Source: JAFGPL01 sp963781805 (GTDB lineage: Bacteria > Bacteroidota > Bacteroidia > Bacteroidales > UBA10428). Taken from it: a stretch of 64,000 bases of DNA. The stretch spans positions 4,836,001-4,900,000 of the forward strand of contig CAWAHF010000004.1 in assembly GCA_963781805.1 (NCBI GenBank), written 5' to 3'. The translations under genes were made by a program, and so were the position numbers. Below, piece after piece: positions 53,275 through 61,649 of the stretch. The notes under the pieces were generated by a model, which worked only from the letters and a program-made list of their open reading frames with translations, had not been told where the DNA came from and did no database searches. Each line of letters starts with the position of its first letter. Within the stretch, counting starts at the first letter, position 1.

Positions 53275-54430
53275 TTACCATTGTTCCTTTCTCAAATTGG
53301 GTAATTCCTGCAGGAATACTCGCAATACCATCTGCCTTTGTCAACGACTGGATATGTGCAGAACCATGAAATTCGATAGGAAATGCCTTGAAATCTTCTG
53401 AAATTTTAACAGGGAAAAAATATTCACGTTCTGTTTTTTTGCGACTGACTTTTTCACCCAATGGAATCTTTAATAAGTTGGATTGAGTCACTTCACCAGT
53501 TATTTTCTTTAAAAATGGTTTTACCAGCAATTCAAACTGAAAAAATGAAGAAACCGGGTTACCAGAAAGCCCAAAACATATCAAATTGTCACGTGTTGAA
53601 AAATTAATTGGTTTACCCGGCTGAATGGCAACTTCCTTAAAGTGCGTTGTAAATCCTGATAAACTTAAAACATATGGTATAAGATCGAAATCACCCTTTG
53701 ATGCGCCTCCCGTTATAATTAGAATCTTCGAATATTGAAATGCTTCTGCGATTGCATTTTTCAACATTGTAACCTCATCCGGAAAAATTCCTCTGTAATC
53801 CGCTATACATCCGGCTTTTATCAATTGACTGACCACTTGTGGACCATTACTGTTTCTTATCTTTGAGTTGTCCGGAAACTTATCCGCTTCCACCAGTTCA
53901 TCACCGGTAACCATTACTGCTATTCCGGGTTTTTGGTATACCAAAGGTCTGATATATCCCACAGATGCAAGTACAGAAATATGTTGAGGTGTAAGATATG
54001 TGCCTTTGATTAACACCTGGTCTCCCTTTTTCACGTCCTCACCGAGATAACAAATATTGCTTTTCTGCTGGTTTCTCAAAATTCTTATTTTATTACCTAG
54101 GGTTTCTGTATCTTCCTTCATAATTACACAATCAGCGCCCTCCGGAACCGGTGCGCCGGTCATTATTCCTGAGCATTTTCCGGGACTTATCTTTTGTGAT
54201 GGTGTTTTTCCGGCAGGTATCGTCTCAAGAATTTCCAGTTCCTTTTCGATATCCTGCATTCGGCAGGCAAATCCGTCCATCGCCGACTTGTTGAATGGCG
54301 GCATATCAACATCTGAATAAATGTCTTCTGCCAGAACCCTGTCAAGAGCCGAATCCAGCCCAATGTTTTGCGCTTCCCGTAATGAAGCGAATTCTAAAAT
54401 TTTCTGTATCGCGTATTCAAGTTGTATCAT
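53258..54430 (-). CDS. moeA: Molybdopterin molybdenumtransferase MoeA
   Basis: A 390-residue MoeA that inserts molybdate into adenylated molybdopterin. Motifs are DMPPFNKSAMDGFACR, GRIMTGAP-like CSGIMTGAPVPEGADCVI, ITGGASKGDFDLIPYVL and CFGLSGNPVSSFFQFELLV. I prefer ATG 54430 (MIQLEYAIQKIL), which matches the family start and lies 5 bp behind the mobB stop. An upstream ATG at 54454 would add eight residues and overlap mobB. Confidence 0.94.
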   Translation of the reverse strand: MIQLEYAIQKILEFASLREAQNIGLDSALDRVLAEDIYSDVDMPPFNKSAMDGFACRMQDIEKELEILETIPAGKTPSQKISPGKCSGIMTGAPVPEGADCVIMKEDTETLGNKIRILRNQQKSNICYLGEDVKKGDQVLIKGTYLTPQHISVLASVGYIRPLVYQKPGIAVMVTGDELVEADKFPDNSKIRNSNGPQVVSQLIKAGCIADYRGIFPDEVTMLKNAIAEAFQYSKILIITGGASKGDFDLIPYVLSLSGFTTHFKEVAIQPGKPINFSTRDNLICFGLSGNPVSSFFQFELLVKPFLKKITGEVTQSNLLKIPLGEKVSRKKTEREYFFPVKISEDFKAFPIEFHGSAHIQSLTKADGIASIPAGITQFEKGTMVNVRQI

Positions 54431-54435
54431 AGGGA

Positions 54436-54975
54436 CTAACTTACTTTTGTCCATTTTAAACCGTCAAACCAGATACCGTTTATGTTGAGATCTTTTTTAT
54501 CAAAATCAGATTGCAGAATAACATCTGCTTTTTGTTTCAAATCCGAATTCTTTTTAATCACATTGTTCTGATTATTTTCCACGAAAAAAAAGATTCCGGG
54601 AATAAGATATTTTCTGAGGGAAGCAGATTCGCAGATAACGGGCTTATTACCAAAAATATATCTATTCAAAACAGGCAGGGTACTACTCAAATGATTATCC
54701 TCAACCTGAACATAAAACACTTCTGATGCGCCGGCTTTCAACATACGTGAACTGTCTTTGTTTCTTTCAGAATTACTTTCTTTTTGAATGATTACATGAT
54801 TATTCTGATATACTGTCTCATGTTGATTTATTTCGTTGTGAAAATGAGGTGAAATCTTTACCGCCGTAATACTTAAATTTTCTGAAAGATTTTCAATCAG
54901 CTTACAGGCCAGATAAGTTTTACCCACATTGCGCCCGGATCCTGCAATAAGTATGATATTGGTACATGTTGTCAT
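54436..54975 (-). CDS. MobB-like molybdopterin-guanine dinucleotide P-loop protein
   Basis: A 179-residue P-loop protein. Walker A is AGSGRNVGKTYLACKL at residues ~11-26, followed by ISPHFHNEI, the segment after which MobB-type GTPases carry their substrate loop. The rest is divergent from E. coli MobB. It is encoded between mobA (4-bp overlap) and moeA, so a role in guanylation or delivery of the cofactor is likely. Low similarity beyond the P-loop leaves some doubt. Confidence 0.75.
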   Translation of the reverse strand: MTTCTNIILIAGSGRNVGKTYLACKLIENLSENLSITAVKISPHFHNEINQHETVYQNNHVIIQKESNSERNKDSSRMLKAGASEVFYVQVEDNHLSSTLPVLNRYIFGNKPVICESASLRKYLIPGIFFFVENNQNNVIKKNSDLKQKADVILQSDFDKKDLNINGIWFDGLKWTKVS

Positions 54976-55553
54976 TTGGCTATTTTATTCAAATCTGCAG
55001 GGGTGTTTAAATTATAAAATAACTTTTCATCATAAAATTCTTTCTCTTTATTAATCTGTATTGTTTTGACCTTAACGTGATTGATTAGGTTGTGAACTGC
55101 TAAATCGTTGTCTTTGATCATCTTTTCAAGCGCCGGGAGAACCGATTTTGAATAAATTGCACAAAGCGGTTCCGGCTTGAGATATTCATTCATCGGTAAA
55201 ATGATGTCTGTTTCATCCATATTTTCTATTAGATATTTTATAATACCCCGGTTGATGAAGGGAATATCAACTGCAATGATTAGGTTTTTGTCGGTGTTTG
55301 AGTGTTGCAGGCAAGTGTAAATACCGCCTATTGGACCAAGTCCCGGTTTTTCATCAGGTATACTTGTTACATTCACTAACGAATAGATAACAGAAGCAGA
55401 AGTGCTTAAGATAACCTCATCACAAAAATCTTTCAATAAAATACAGGCATTCTCAATCATCGATTTACCGTTTATCTCTATCAATGCCTTATCGGTTCCC
55501 ATACGTGAGCTTATTCCACCTGCAAGGATTATTCCTGTGAGATTAAAATCCAT
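54972..55553 (-). CDS. mobA: Molybdenum cofactor guanylyltransferase MobA
   Basis: A 193-residue nucleotidyltransferase that attaches GMP to molybdopterin to give the bis-MGD cofactor used by PsrA-type enzymes. The signature is GIILAGGISSRMGTDKALIE at the N-terminus, and PGLGPIGGIYTCLQ and AVDIPFINRGI follow. Length matches the family. It is the first gene of the moco operon and is preceded by a ~240-nt leader with a riboswitch-like structure. Confidence 0.93.
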   Translation of the reverse strand: MDFNLTGIILAGGISSRMGTDKALIEINGKSMIENACILLKDFCDEVILSTSASVIYSLVNVTSIPDEKPGLGPIGGIYTCLQHSNTDKNLIIAVDIPFINRGIIKYLIENMDETDIILPMNEYLKPEPLCAIYSKSVLPALEKMIKDNDLAVHNLINHVKVKTIQINKEKEFYDEKLFYNLNTPADLNKIAK

Positions 55554-55604
55554 AAGTTAAAAATTCAGAACAACCATATCAAAAAAATATTACCCTGGAA
55601 TAGC

Positions 55605-55636
55605 AAAAATGCCCAATCCGCATGAGGAATGGGCAT
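55605..55636 (-). terminator. Regulated terminator in the mobA leader
   Basis: ATGCCCATTCC pairs with GGATTGGGCAT (one T-T mismatch) around TCATGC, followed by TTTTTGC on the minus strand. It lies 52 bp before mobA, inside the transcript, so it must act as an attenuator. Confidence 0.75.
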
Positions 55637-55780
55637 AAATATATGCCATAAACCACTTCCCCTTTCCAATTCAAATTAATCTCCAAGTTCGGGAGGCTTG
55701 TGGGTTTCCCTGCAAACCTATCGGTATAAAATTCGTGCATGTAAAATGGGTAGAACTTTATACTCGGGGATTAGTACATG
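55605..55780 (-). promoter_or_regulatory. Riboswitch-like leader of the moco operon (candidate Moco/Tuco sensor)
   Basis: On the minus strand a long closing stem can form between 55780-55766 (CATGTACTAATCCCC) and 55662-55647 (GGGGAAGTGGTTTATG). It encloses an 11-bp hairpin stem (GTATAAAGTTC at 55763-55753 with GAATTTTATAC at 55734-55724) and conserved-looking text GCCTCCCG and TTGGAAAGG. The 3' strand of the closing stem overlaps an antiterminator (ATGGCATA, 55649-55642, with TATGCCCAT, 55637-55629). The latter overlaps a terminator (55636-55605). The text GCCTCCCG...TGGAAAGG...ATGGC resembles, from memory, the 3' half of the E. coli moaA Moco riboswitch. Structure logic predicts an OFF switch when ligand is bound. 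Confidence 0.65.
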
Positions 55781-55874
55781 TTCAATTATTTTGTTTTTTA
55801 ATGAATGCTAAGATAAAAAATTTATTACATATATATATATAGATGTATAGTATTTATTTAATTATCAAATGATA

Positions 55875-56918
55875 TTATCCCTCTTTTGATAATAAGGTAT
55901 CTATTTTTTCAAGCAGAACGTTTTTATTTAGTGGCTTAGACATATAATCATCACATCCGGCTGCAATACATTTGTCTCTATCTTCGCTCATGGCATAGGC
56001 AGTTTGAGCAATTATGGGAGTTTTGCATCCCTGTTCTCTAAGTTTACCGGCTACTTCAAAACCATTCATCTTGGGTAACCTGATATCCAAAAGTATAATA
56101 TCAAATGTTTCCCTGCTACATATTTCAAGTGTCGCTTCACCATCGGATACATGTATTATTCTTGCAAATGTCGGTTTCAGAACTATTTTGATGAACTCAA
56201 AGTTTAAATCATCGTCTTCAACCACGAGAATTAATTTGTTTTTCCATAGATATTCCATTGAAACTACTTTTTCCTTTAAATCTGTTCTTTTTTTCTTTTT
56301 AACTTCTTCATAGGGTAGATCAAAGAAGAAGGTGGTTCCCTCTCCATAAATTGATTTAACCCGGATTTTACCGCCCATAAGCTCAATTATTCCTTTAGAT
56401 ATGGGTAATCCCAGGCCGGTACCTCCGTAGGTTCGCGTATGGCCTTCATTAACCTGACGAAATCGCTCGAATATTAAATCGAACATATCACTCTGAATAC
56501 CACTATCCCTTAGTTTTTTTTCGGCTTTCTTGATTTCTGTTATATCTCTGAAAAAGATGGTGACTTTATTTTTTTCCGGCTGAAATGCAAAAACCTGGTA
56601 GGCTCCAATAATTTGCTGATATTGGTAATTCACTTGTTCGCTTTGAAATATGGTTCCTGTTGTAGCTACTTTAATGTAAGCTTCAGGAATTTCAGTCTCT
56701 GCAAGCGGTGGGAAAATTTCCTGTAACTCTTTGCCAATGAAAACCTGATGAGAAACACCTAAAATTCTGTCTGCCTCCCTGTTGAAATCAGAGAAAATCA
56801 ACTTTCCGTTTTTGAATTCATATTGATGCAGACCTAAAGGTGCTGACTTAAGAATTTCTGAATAAAAATTCCCCGATTCCTTATCAGATTTGATTTTCTC
56901 TTTTCTTTCCAATCTCAT
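55875..56918 (-). CDS. Hybrid histidine kinase with internal deletion (PAS, partial ATPase, receiver)
   Basis: A 347-residue protein. Residues ~20-140 are a PAS/PAC domain (YEFKNGKLIFSDFNREADRI; ending FFRDITEIKKAEKKL). The chain then jumps directly into the end of a histidine-kinase ATPase domain: GIQSDMFDLIFERFRQVNEG and GGTGLGLPISKGIIELMGG. The HisKA histidine, N box and most of the G1 box are missing (about 150 residues), and the usual D-x-GIGI motif is collapsed to DSGI. A complete receiver domain follows (VVEDDDLNFEF, ILLDIRLPKMNG, MSKPL). It cannot autophosphorylate as a normal kinase. It may be a decaying gene or a receiver protein driven by another kinase; the frame is intact. Confidence 0.8.
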   Translation of the reverse strand: MRLERKEKIKSDKESGNFYSEILKSAPLGLHQYEFKNGKLIFSDFNREADRILGVSHQVFIGKELQEIFPPLAETEIPEAYIKVATTGTIFQSEQVNYQYQQIIGAYQVFAFQPEKNKVTIFFRDITEIKKAEKKLRDSGIQSDMFDLIFERFRQVNEGHTRTYGGTGLGLPISKGIIELMGGKIRVKSIYGEGTTFFFDLPYEEVKKKKRTDLKEKVVSMEYLWKNKLILVVEDDDLNFEFIKIVLKPTFARIIHVSDGEATLEICSRETFDIILLDIRLPKMNGFEVAGKLREQGCKTPIIAQTAYAMSEDRDKCIAAGCDDYMSKPLNKNVLLEKIDTLLSKEG

Positions 56919-57267
56919 ACAACCGGATTACAGAGTTTACTGAATCTTAAATTACAAAAAATTATTGAATTCCAAGCAATAATATTCATCTGATAAAGGG
57001 GGTTGAACATTAAAAAACATTTTTTTCTTAAAAGAATCCTCAAAATTATTCACAGGGCGTGTTTTTTATGTTTTTTAAAATAAATCTATTCAAATATGTT
57101 GTACTGCAAATTAAAAACAGGTCAATTAAGAATTTTTTCGGAAGAAAATTAATAACAAACAAACAAATAATTTCAATACCCCCATAAAAAAAGGGGTATA
57201 TAAGTATAAAAATAGTATAATAATTAAAAATACATCAAAATATAGTAGGTATATAAAAATTAATATA
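56919..57267. other. AT-rich intergenic region with inverted repeat
   Basis: About 350 bp, very AT-rich, without a gene. ATACCCC at 57176-57182 and GGGGTAT at 57193-57199 form an inverted repeat 70-90 bp upstream of the promoter of the nitrogen operon, which could be an operator or a hairpin. Confidence 0.4.
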
Positions 57268-57275
57268 TATATTTG
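57268..57275 (+). promoter_or_regulatory. Candidate -7 box of the nitrogen operon
   Basis: TATATTTG matches TAnnTTTG, ~37 bp before the barrel gene. No TTG at 19-nt distance is present, suggesting an activator-dependent promoter. Confidence 0.55.
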
Positions 57276-57311
57276 CAGTGTCAATTAATTAATAATTTAA
57301 ATTTTGTAAGT

Positions 57312-57983
57312 ATGAAAAATTTTAGATTAACAATCACAGGCATCATTGCAGTATGCTTTTTAACTGCATTAAAAATGGATGCACAGGAGGCGGAGAAAAC
57401 CTCTAGTTTTAGCGCCGGCGCAGATTTTTATTCAAATTACATCTGGCGCGGTTCAAAATTCGGAACCGGTCCTGCGTTTCAACCTTCAGTATCATTTGAA
57501 ACCGGAGGATTAACCATCGGAGTATGGGGGTCATTTGATGCAGCGGGTTATACCGAAACGGATCCTTACATTTCTTACAGTCTGCCCTTTGGACTAAGTC
57601 TCGGTTTTACTGATTATTATTATCCGGGATTAGGTGGTTCATTTTTATCAGATTCTTCCAATGCAATTGAATTTAACCTTGGATATACCATAAAGGGGTT
57701 AAGTCTTAGCGGGAATTATATTTTTAACGAGGCATCGGTACCTGCATCAAGCGGAGGTGATCTCTATTTTCAGGCAGCTTATGATTTTGGCAATTTTAAT
57801 TTATCGGTAGGCGCTGGAAACGGATGGCACACTTCTGATACCGAATTTAACGTTTGTCAGATAGCATTAGGTACAAGCAAGGAAATCAAAATAACTGACA
57901 ACTTTTCAATTCCGGTAACAGGCTCAGTTATTCTTAACCCGGATAAGAAGGAGTTATACGTCGTGGTTGGCTTTTCATTATAA
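57312..57983 (+). CDS. Outer membrane beta-barrel protein linked to ammonium transport
   Basis: A 223-residue protein with signal peptide (MKNFRLTITGIIAVCFLTAL, ending near DAQ) and a barrel of alternating strands: FSAGADFYSNYIWRGSKFG at the start, GLSLGFTDYYYPG in the middle and VVVGFSL at the end. Such small barrels, with the SNYIWRG type first strand, are seen near PII and AmtB genes in Bacteroidota. They may pass nitrogen compounds or other small solutes, but this is not proven. I place the start at ATG 57312, which gives a proper signal peptide; an upstream in-frame ATG at 57273 overlaps the promoter. It is co-oriented with glnK and amtB. Confidence 0.75.
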   Translation: MKNFRLTITGIIAVCFLTALKMDAQEAEKTSSFSAGADFYSNYIWRGSKFGTGPAFQPSVSFETGGLTIGVWGSFDAAGYTETDPYISYSLPFGLSLGFTDYYYPGLGGSFLSDSSNAIEFNLGYTIKGLSLSGNYIFNEASVPASSGGDLYFQAAYDFGNFNLSVGAGNGWHTSDTEFNVCQIALGTSKEIKITDNFSIPVTGSVILNPDKKELYVVVGFSL

Positions 57984-58009
57984 ATAACAGAATTATAAAA
58001 GACAGTATT

Positions 58010-58357
58010 ATGAAAAAAATTGAAGCAATTATTCGTAAATCGAAATTCGATGATGTGAGGAATGCCCTGCATGAAGCAGAAATCGATTTCTTAACATACT
58101 GGGATGTAACCGGTATAGGTAACGAACGTGCCGGTCAGATATACCGTGCAACCATATACGAAACAAGATTTATCCAGCGAACTATGATTTCATTTGTTTG
58201 CCGGGATCATCTGACAGATAAAGCTATTCAGGCCATTATAAATGCTGCTCAGACTGGCGAACACGGTGACGGTAAAATATTTATCTCCGATATCGAAGAA
58301 TCAGTTCGTATCCGTAATGGCGAAAAAGGCCCGGAATCATTATTTGTAAAGGACTAG
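58010..58357 (+). CDS. glnK: PII nitrogen regulatory protein (GlnK/GlnB)
   Basis: A 115-residue PII protein that senses ATP/ADP and 2-oxoglutarate and controls AmtB. The N-terminus MKKIEAIIRKSKFDDVRNAL is standard. The T-loop contains IGNERAGQIYRATIYE with the tyrosine that is uridylylated in proteobacteria. The B-loop is TGEHGDGKIFI. Being 14 bp before amtB, it is of the GlnK type. It lies 26 bp behind the barrel gene. Confidence 0.95.
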   Translation: MKKIEAIIRKSKFDDVRNALHEAEIDFLTYWDVTGIGNERAGQIYRATIYETRFIQRTMISFVCRDHLTDKAIQAIINAAQTGEHGDGKIFISDIEESVRIRNGEKGPESLFVKD

Positions 58358-58371
58358 TGTTTAACAATTAA

Positions 58372-59607
58372 ATGGAAAATATAATGGATTTAACAAATAT
58401 AACATCAGGTTTAAACACCTTCTGGGTTCTAATGACGGGCGCATTGGTGTTTTTTATGCAGGCAGGTTTTGCCTTGGTGGAGGCTGGTTTTACGAGGTCA
58501 AAAAACACAACCAACATTCTGTTTAAGAATTTAATGGACTTTAGTATCGGAACAATCGTTTTCTGGTTAATAGGATATGGTATCATGTTTGGCACAGGAA
58601 ACGGGTTTTTTGGTAAGTTTGAATTGTTTTCACAAACCGATCATGGAGAAGCCTTAGGTATTCCAAACCTTGCTTTCTTCTTCTTCCAACTTGTATTTGC
58701 TGCTACGGCTGCAACAATTGTTTCAGGTGGTATGGCAGAAAGAACTAAGTTTAAATCATATTTAATTTATAGTGTTATAATAACATTAATTATTTATCCT
58801 ATATCAGGTCACTGGATTTGGGGAGGCGGATGGCTTTCACAATTAAGCATACCTATGCATGATTTCGCAGGTTCTACAGTTGTGCACTCTGTTGGTGGTT
58901 GGTTAGCGCTTGCTGGAGCTGCAGTGCTCGGTCCCAGAATTGGTAAGTATAAAAACGGTAAAGCAAATGCTATTCCGGGACATAGTATTACACTTGCAAC
59001 GTTAGGTGTATTCATACTTTGGATTGGATGGTTTGGATTTAACCCTGGCTCGACATTAAGTCTTTCAGACCCGGGACTTGTTGCCAAGATATTTGTAACC
59101 ACAAATGCGGCAGCTGCAGCAGGTGGAATTACCACCATGATCGTTGTTTGGCTACGTTATGGAAAACCAACCTTAAGTATGACCTTGAACGGTGTATTAG
59201 CTGGTTTGGTAGCAATAACTGCCGGTTGTGATGCTGTCACTCCTGGTGGATCTATTATTATCGGAATATTAGCTGGTATTTTGGTTGTATTTTCTGTAGA
59301 ATTTTTTGATAAAATACTCAAAATTGATGACCCGGTTGGAGCTATCTCTGTGCATGGTGTATGCGGTGCCTTAGGAACATTATTGGTTGGTGTACTTGCA
59401 AAAGACGGAGGCTTGCTATATGGCGGCGGAACTGGATTGTTGACTTCACAGGTTATTGGAGTTGTGTCAGTTGCTGCCTGGACATTGGGGATTGGATTTA
59501 TATTGTTCTACCTCATTAAAGTTACAGTTGGATTGCGTGTTACGGCCAAAGAAGAAGAAAATGGTCTTGATTATTATGAACATGGCGAAACAGCTTACAA
59601 TTCGTAA
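58372..59607 (+). CDS. amtB: Ammonium transporter AmtB
   Basis: A 411-residue membrane protein with about 11 helices that conducts ammonium. Family signatures are QAGFALVEAGFTRSKN, the signature segment DFAGSTVVHSVGGWLALAGA with the first pore histidine, and ISVHGVCGALGTLLVG with the second. The final helix is followed by a charged tail ending HGETAYNS. Pairing with glnK shows the usual regulation, in which PII blocks the channel when nitrogen is sufficient. An internal ATG at 58384 could also serve as start. Confidence 0.96.
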   Translation: MENIMDLTNITSGLNTFWVLMTGALVFFMQAGFALVEAGFTRSKNTTNILFKNLMDFSIGTIVFWLIGYGIMFGTGNGFFGKFELFSQTDHGEALGIPNLAFFFFQLVFAATAATIVSGGMAERTKFKSYLIYSVIITLIIYPISGHWIWGGGWLSQLSIPMHDFAGSTVVHSVGGWLALAGAAVLGPRIGKYKNGKANAIPGHSITLATLGVFILWIGWFGFNPGSTLSLSDPGLVAKIFVTTNAAAAAGGITTMIVVWLRYGKPTLSMTLNGVLAGLVAITAGCDAVTPGGSIIIGILAGILVVFSVEFFDKILKIDDPVGAISVHGVCGALGTLLVGVLAKDGGLLYGGGTGLLTSQVIGVVSVAAWTLGIGFILFYLIKVTVGLRVTAKEEENGLDYYEHGETAYNS

Positions 59608-59640
59608 TTCTGTTATGTTAATCTAAATTGTATCTATGAG

Positions 59641-59671
59641 AAAAGTCCCGGATTTATTCCGGGACTTTTTG
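59641..59671 (+). terminator. Terminator of the nitrogen operon
   Basis: AAAAGTCCCGGA-TTTAT-TCCGGGACTTTT plus T, 33 bp behind amtB. It is symmetrical, and may also serve the convergent trpB transcript. Confidence 0.92.
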
Positions 59672-59694
59672 ATTTCGGGTAAGTAGATTTGGTT

Positions 59695-61068
59695 TTATTT
59701 TGATACCACAGGTCGTGGATAATCCTTAATCTCTTCAAGATTTTTCTGAATAATTTCATCGGGAAGCTCATAATCAGATAGCTGGCCGGTTAAATACTTG
59801 TCATAGCCTATCAAATCCAAAAGTCCGTGACCGCTGAAATTAAAGAGGATTACTTTCTCTTTCCCTTCTTCCTTTGCCTTATTGGCTTCCTGAATTGCAG
59901 CAGCAATTGCATGGGTGGTTTCCGGAGCAGGAATAATCCCTTCGGTTTTTGCAAACAGGATACCTGCCTGATAACATTCCAACTGATGAATAGCCCGTGG
60001 ATTGATTAGACCTTCAACGGCAGCTTTGCTGACCAGCGGAGCCATACCGTGATAACGCAAACCACCTGCATGAATCGGAGGGGGTACAAAAGAATGTCCT
60101 AATGAATGCATGGCTACAAGCGGTGTCATTTTAGCTGTATCACCATGATCATAAACATATGGAGCTCTTGTAAGCGTTGGACATGAGGTTGGTTCTACAG
60201 GAATAATGTCGATATCAGCGCCATTAATTTTTTCGTAAACAAACGGAAAGGAAAGCCCTGCAAAGTTGCTTCCACCCCCTGCACATGCTATAATGACATC
60301 AGGATTTTTTATTCCGACTTTTTTAAGCTGTTTCTGTGCTTCAAGTCCGATAATGGTTTGGTGCATCATTACATGATTCAGTACCGAGCCCAACGAATAT
60401 CTTGTTTTTCCGGTCTTATCGGTAACAGCAGCTTCAATGGCTTCGCTGATTGCAATTCCGAGACTACCCGGAGTGTCCGGAAATTGTTCAAGAATTTGTC
60501 TTCCTGCCTGGGTTTCATTACTCGGGCTGGCAATGCAGTTTCCGCCCCAAGCCTGCATCATCAGTTTACGATACGGTTTTTGATCAAAGCTTACCCGTAC
60601 CATAAACACCTTACATTCAAGTCCGATTAAAGAACAGGCAAAAGAAAGTGCGCTTCCCCATTGACCTGCTCCGGTTTCGGTGGTCAGTTTTTCTATACCG
60701 AATTGTTTATTATACCATGCCTGGGCAACCGCAGTATTGGGTTTGTGGCTGCCTGCAGGTGACAGACTTTCATTTTTATAATAAATTTTTGCAGGTGTTC
60801 CCAGCGCTTCCTCAAGGGCGTATGCTCTGTGCAGAGGTGAAGGCCTCCACCGGGTTAATATGTCTAAAATACCTTCAGGAATATCTATCCATCGTTTGGT
60901 GCTGTATTCCTGTTCAACAAGGTTCATCGGAAATACTGGCGCCCATGCTTCGGGCGGCACCGGGCCGTCCGGGCTCATAAAGGGTTCAGCTTTTATGTCG
61001 GCTGCAAGGTTATACCATTGTTTCGGCATTTCACTTTCGTCAAGATAAATTTTACGAATTCTGCTCAT
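59695..61068 (-). CDS. trpB: Tryptophan synthase beta-like protein, TrpB2 type
   Basis: A 457-residue PLP enzyme, longer than classical TrpB (~400 residues) and with the N-terminal extension of the TrpB2 group (ESEMPKQWYNLAADI). The PLP lysine lies in AGSHKPNTAVAQAWYN. TGAGQWGSALSFACSLIG and CAGGGSNFAG (phosphate-binding) are family motifs. TrpB2 enzymes make tryptophan from indole and serine, often without TrpA; no trpA is visible. The gene stands alone behind a leader with a possible tryptophan-containing peptide and an attenuator, which supports a role in tryptophan supply. Confidence 0.9.
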   Translation of the reverse strand: MSRIRKIYLDESEMPKQWYNLAADIKAEPFMSPDGPVPPEAWAPVFPMNLVEQEYSTKRWIDIPEGILDILTRWRPSPLHRAYALEEALGTPAKIYYKNESLSPAGSHKPNTAVAQAWYNKQFGIEKLTTETGAGQWGSALSFACSLIGLECKVFMVRVSFDQKPYRKLMMQAWGGNCIASPSNETQAGRQILEQFPDTPGSLGIAISEAIEAAVTDKTGKTRYSLGSVLNHVMMHQTIIGLEAQKQLKKVGIKNPDVIIACAGGGSNFAGLSFPFVYEKINGADIDIIPVEPTSCPTLTRAPYVYDHGDTAKMTPLVAMHSLGHSFVPPPIHAGGLRYHGMAPLVSKAAVEGLINPRAIHQLECYQAGILFAKTEGIIPAPETTHAIAAAIQEANKAKEEGKEKVILFNFSGHGLLDLIGYDKYLTGQLSDYELPDEIIQKNLEEIKDYPRPVVSK

Positions 61069-61097
61069 TTTATTAATTTTTTAAGGTTAAGTTCCAA

Positions 61098-61126
61098 TAA
61101 AAAAGACATGCCGGAACAACATGTCT
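61098..61126 (-). terminator. Attenuator terminator in the trpB leader
   Basis: AGACATG pairs with CATGTCT around a 9-nt loop and is followed on the minus strand by TTTTTTATT. It lies 30 bp before trpB and within its transcript, so it must be conditional. Confidence 0.75.
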
Positions 61127-61157
61127 GATAATTAAAAATATCGCCTGTTGCCAATGA

Positions 61158-61217
61158 TTATCGAACATACAGGCTTCGCCAAAGAAATACCTCTGGATTA
61201 AGATAATTCCGTATCAT
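61158..61217 (-). CDS. Putative trpB leader peptide, 19 aa
   Basis: ATG at 61217 opens the frame MIRNYLNPEVFLWRSLYVR, which stops at 61158. It has one Trp, one Phe and two Tyr. It begins ~18 nt behind a TATATTTG box and ends before a GCCTGT/ACAGGC stem (61174-61143) and the T-tailed terminator. Position and aromatic content suggest a leader peptide for attenuation. With a single Trp codon this stays tentative. Confidence 0.45.
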   Translation of the reverse strand: MIRNYLNPEVFLWRSLYVR

Positions 61218-61234
61218 TTATTCTTTGTTTGACA

Positions 61235-61242
61235 CAAATATA
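61235..61242 (-). promoter_or_regulatory. Candidate -7 box of trpB
   Basis: TATATTTG on the minus strand, upstream of the leader peptide. No clear -33 element is seen. Confidence 0.5.
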
Positions 61243-61536
61243 ATTATTCTGCAGATAATTCCTAGTCGGAAGAGAAAAATGAATCCCGTTCTGGTTTATG
61301 TTTATAACTTAAACCTCTTTATAAAATATAGTTTTCAACTTCATTTGTAATTTTAAACGGTTATTTTTGAATTATAAAAATTCACTATATTTCCGGTGGC
61401 GATGGACTGGCGGCAGTTTATATAATATCCAACGGAGTGGACACAATGTATTATGTAAGCAAAGATTACCTGGTCAATGTTTTGCTACTTACCAGAGACA
61501 ATGGCACAGTTGCAGAAGAATACAGCTATGATGCCT

Positions 61537-61566
61537 GCCTGCCTTCCATAGCCTTAGCGAAGGAAG
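61537..61566 (+). repeat. 30-nt palindromic insert A in the RHS core
   Basis: Against the RHS consensus (DAWGRRxxPTNW, known to me) this protein reads DA-CLPSIALAKEG-GRR. The excess is 30 nt, beginning GCCTGCCTTCC and ending GCGAAGGAAG, in frame. It can fold (TTCC/GGAA; CCTT/AAGG). Confidence 0.6.
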
Positions 61567-61649
61567 GGGGCAGACGTCACAGCCCGACCAACTGGAGTAA
61601 CTACAATGTATCTGCCCCATCTATTCTGTACCGTGGTTATACCGGCCAT

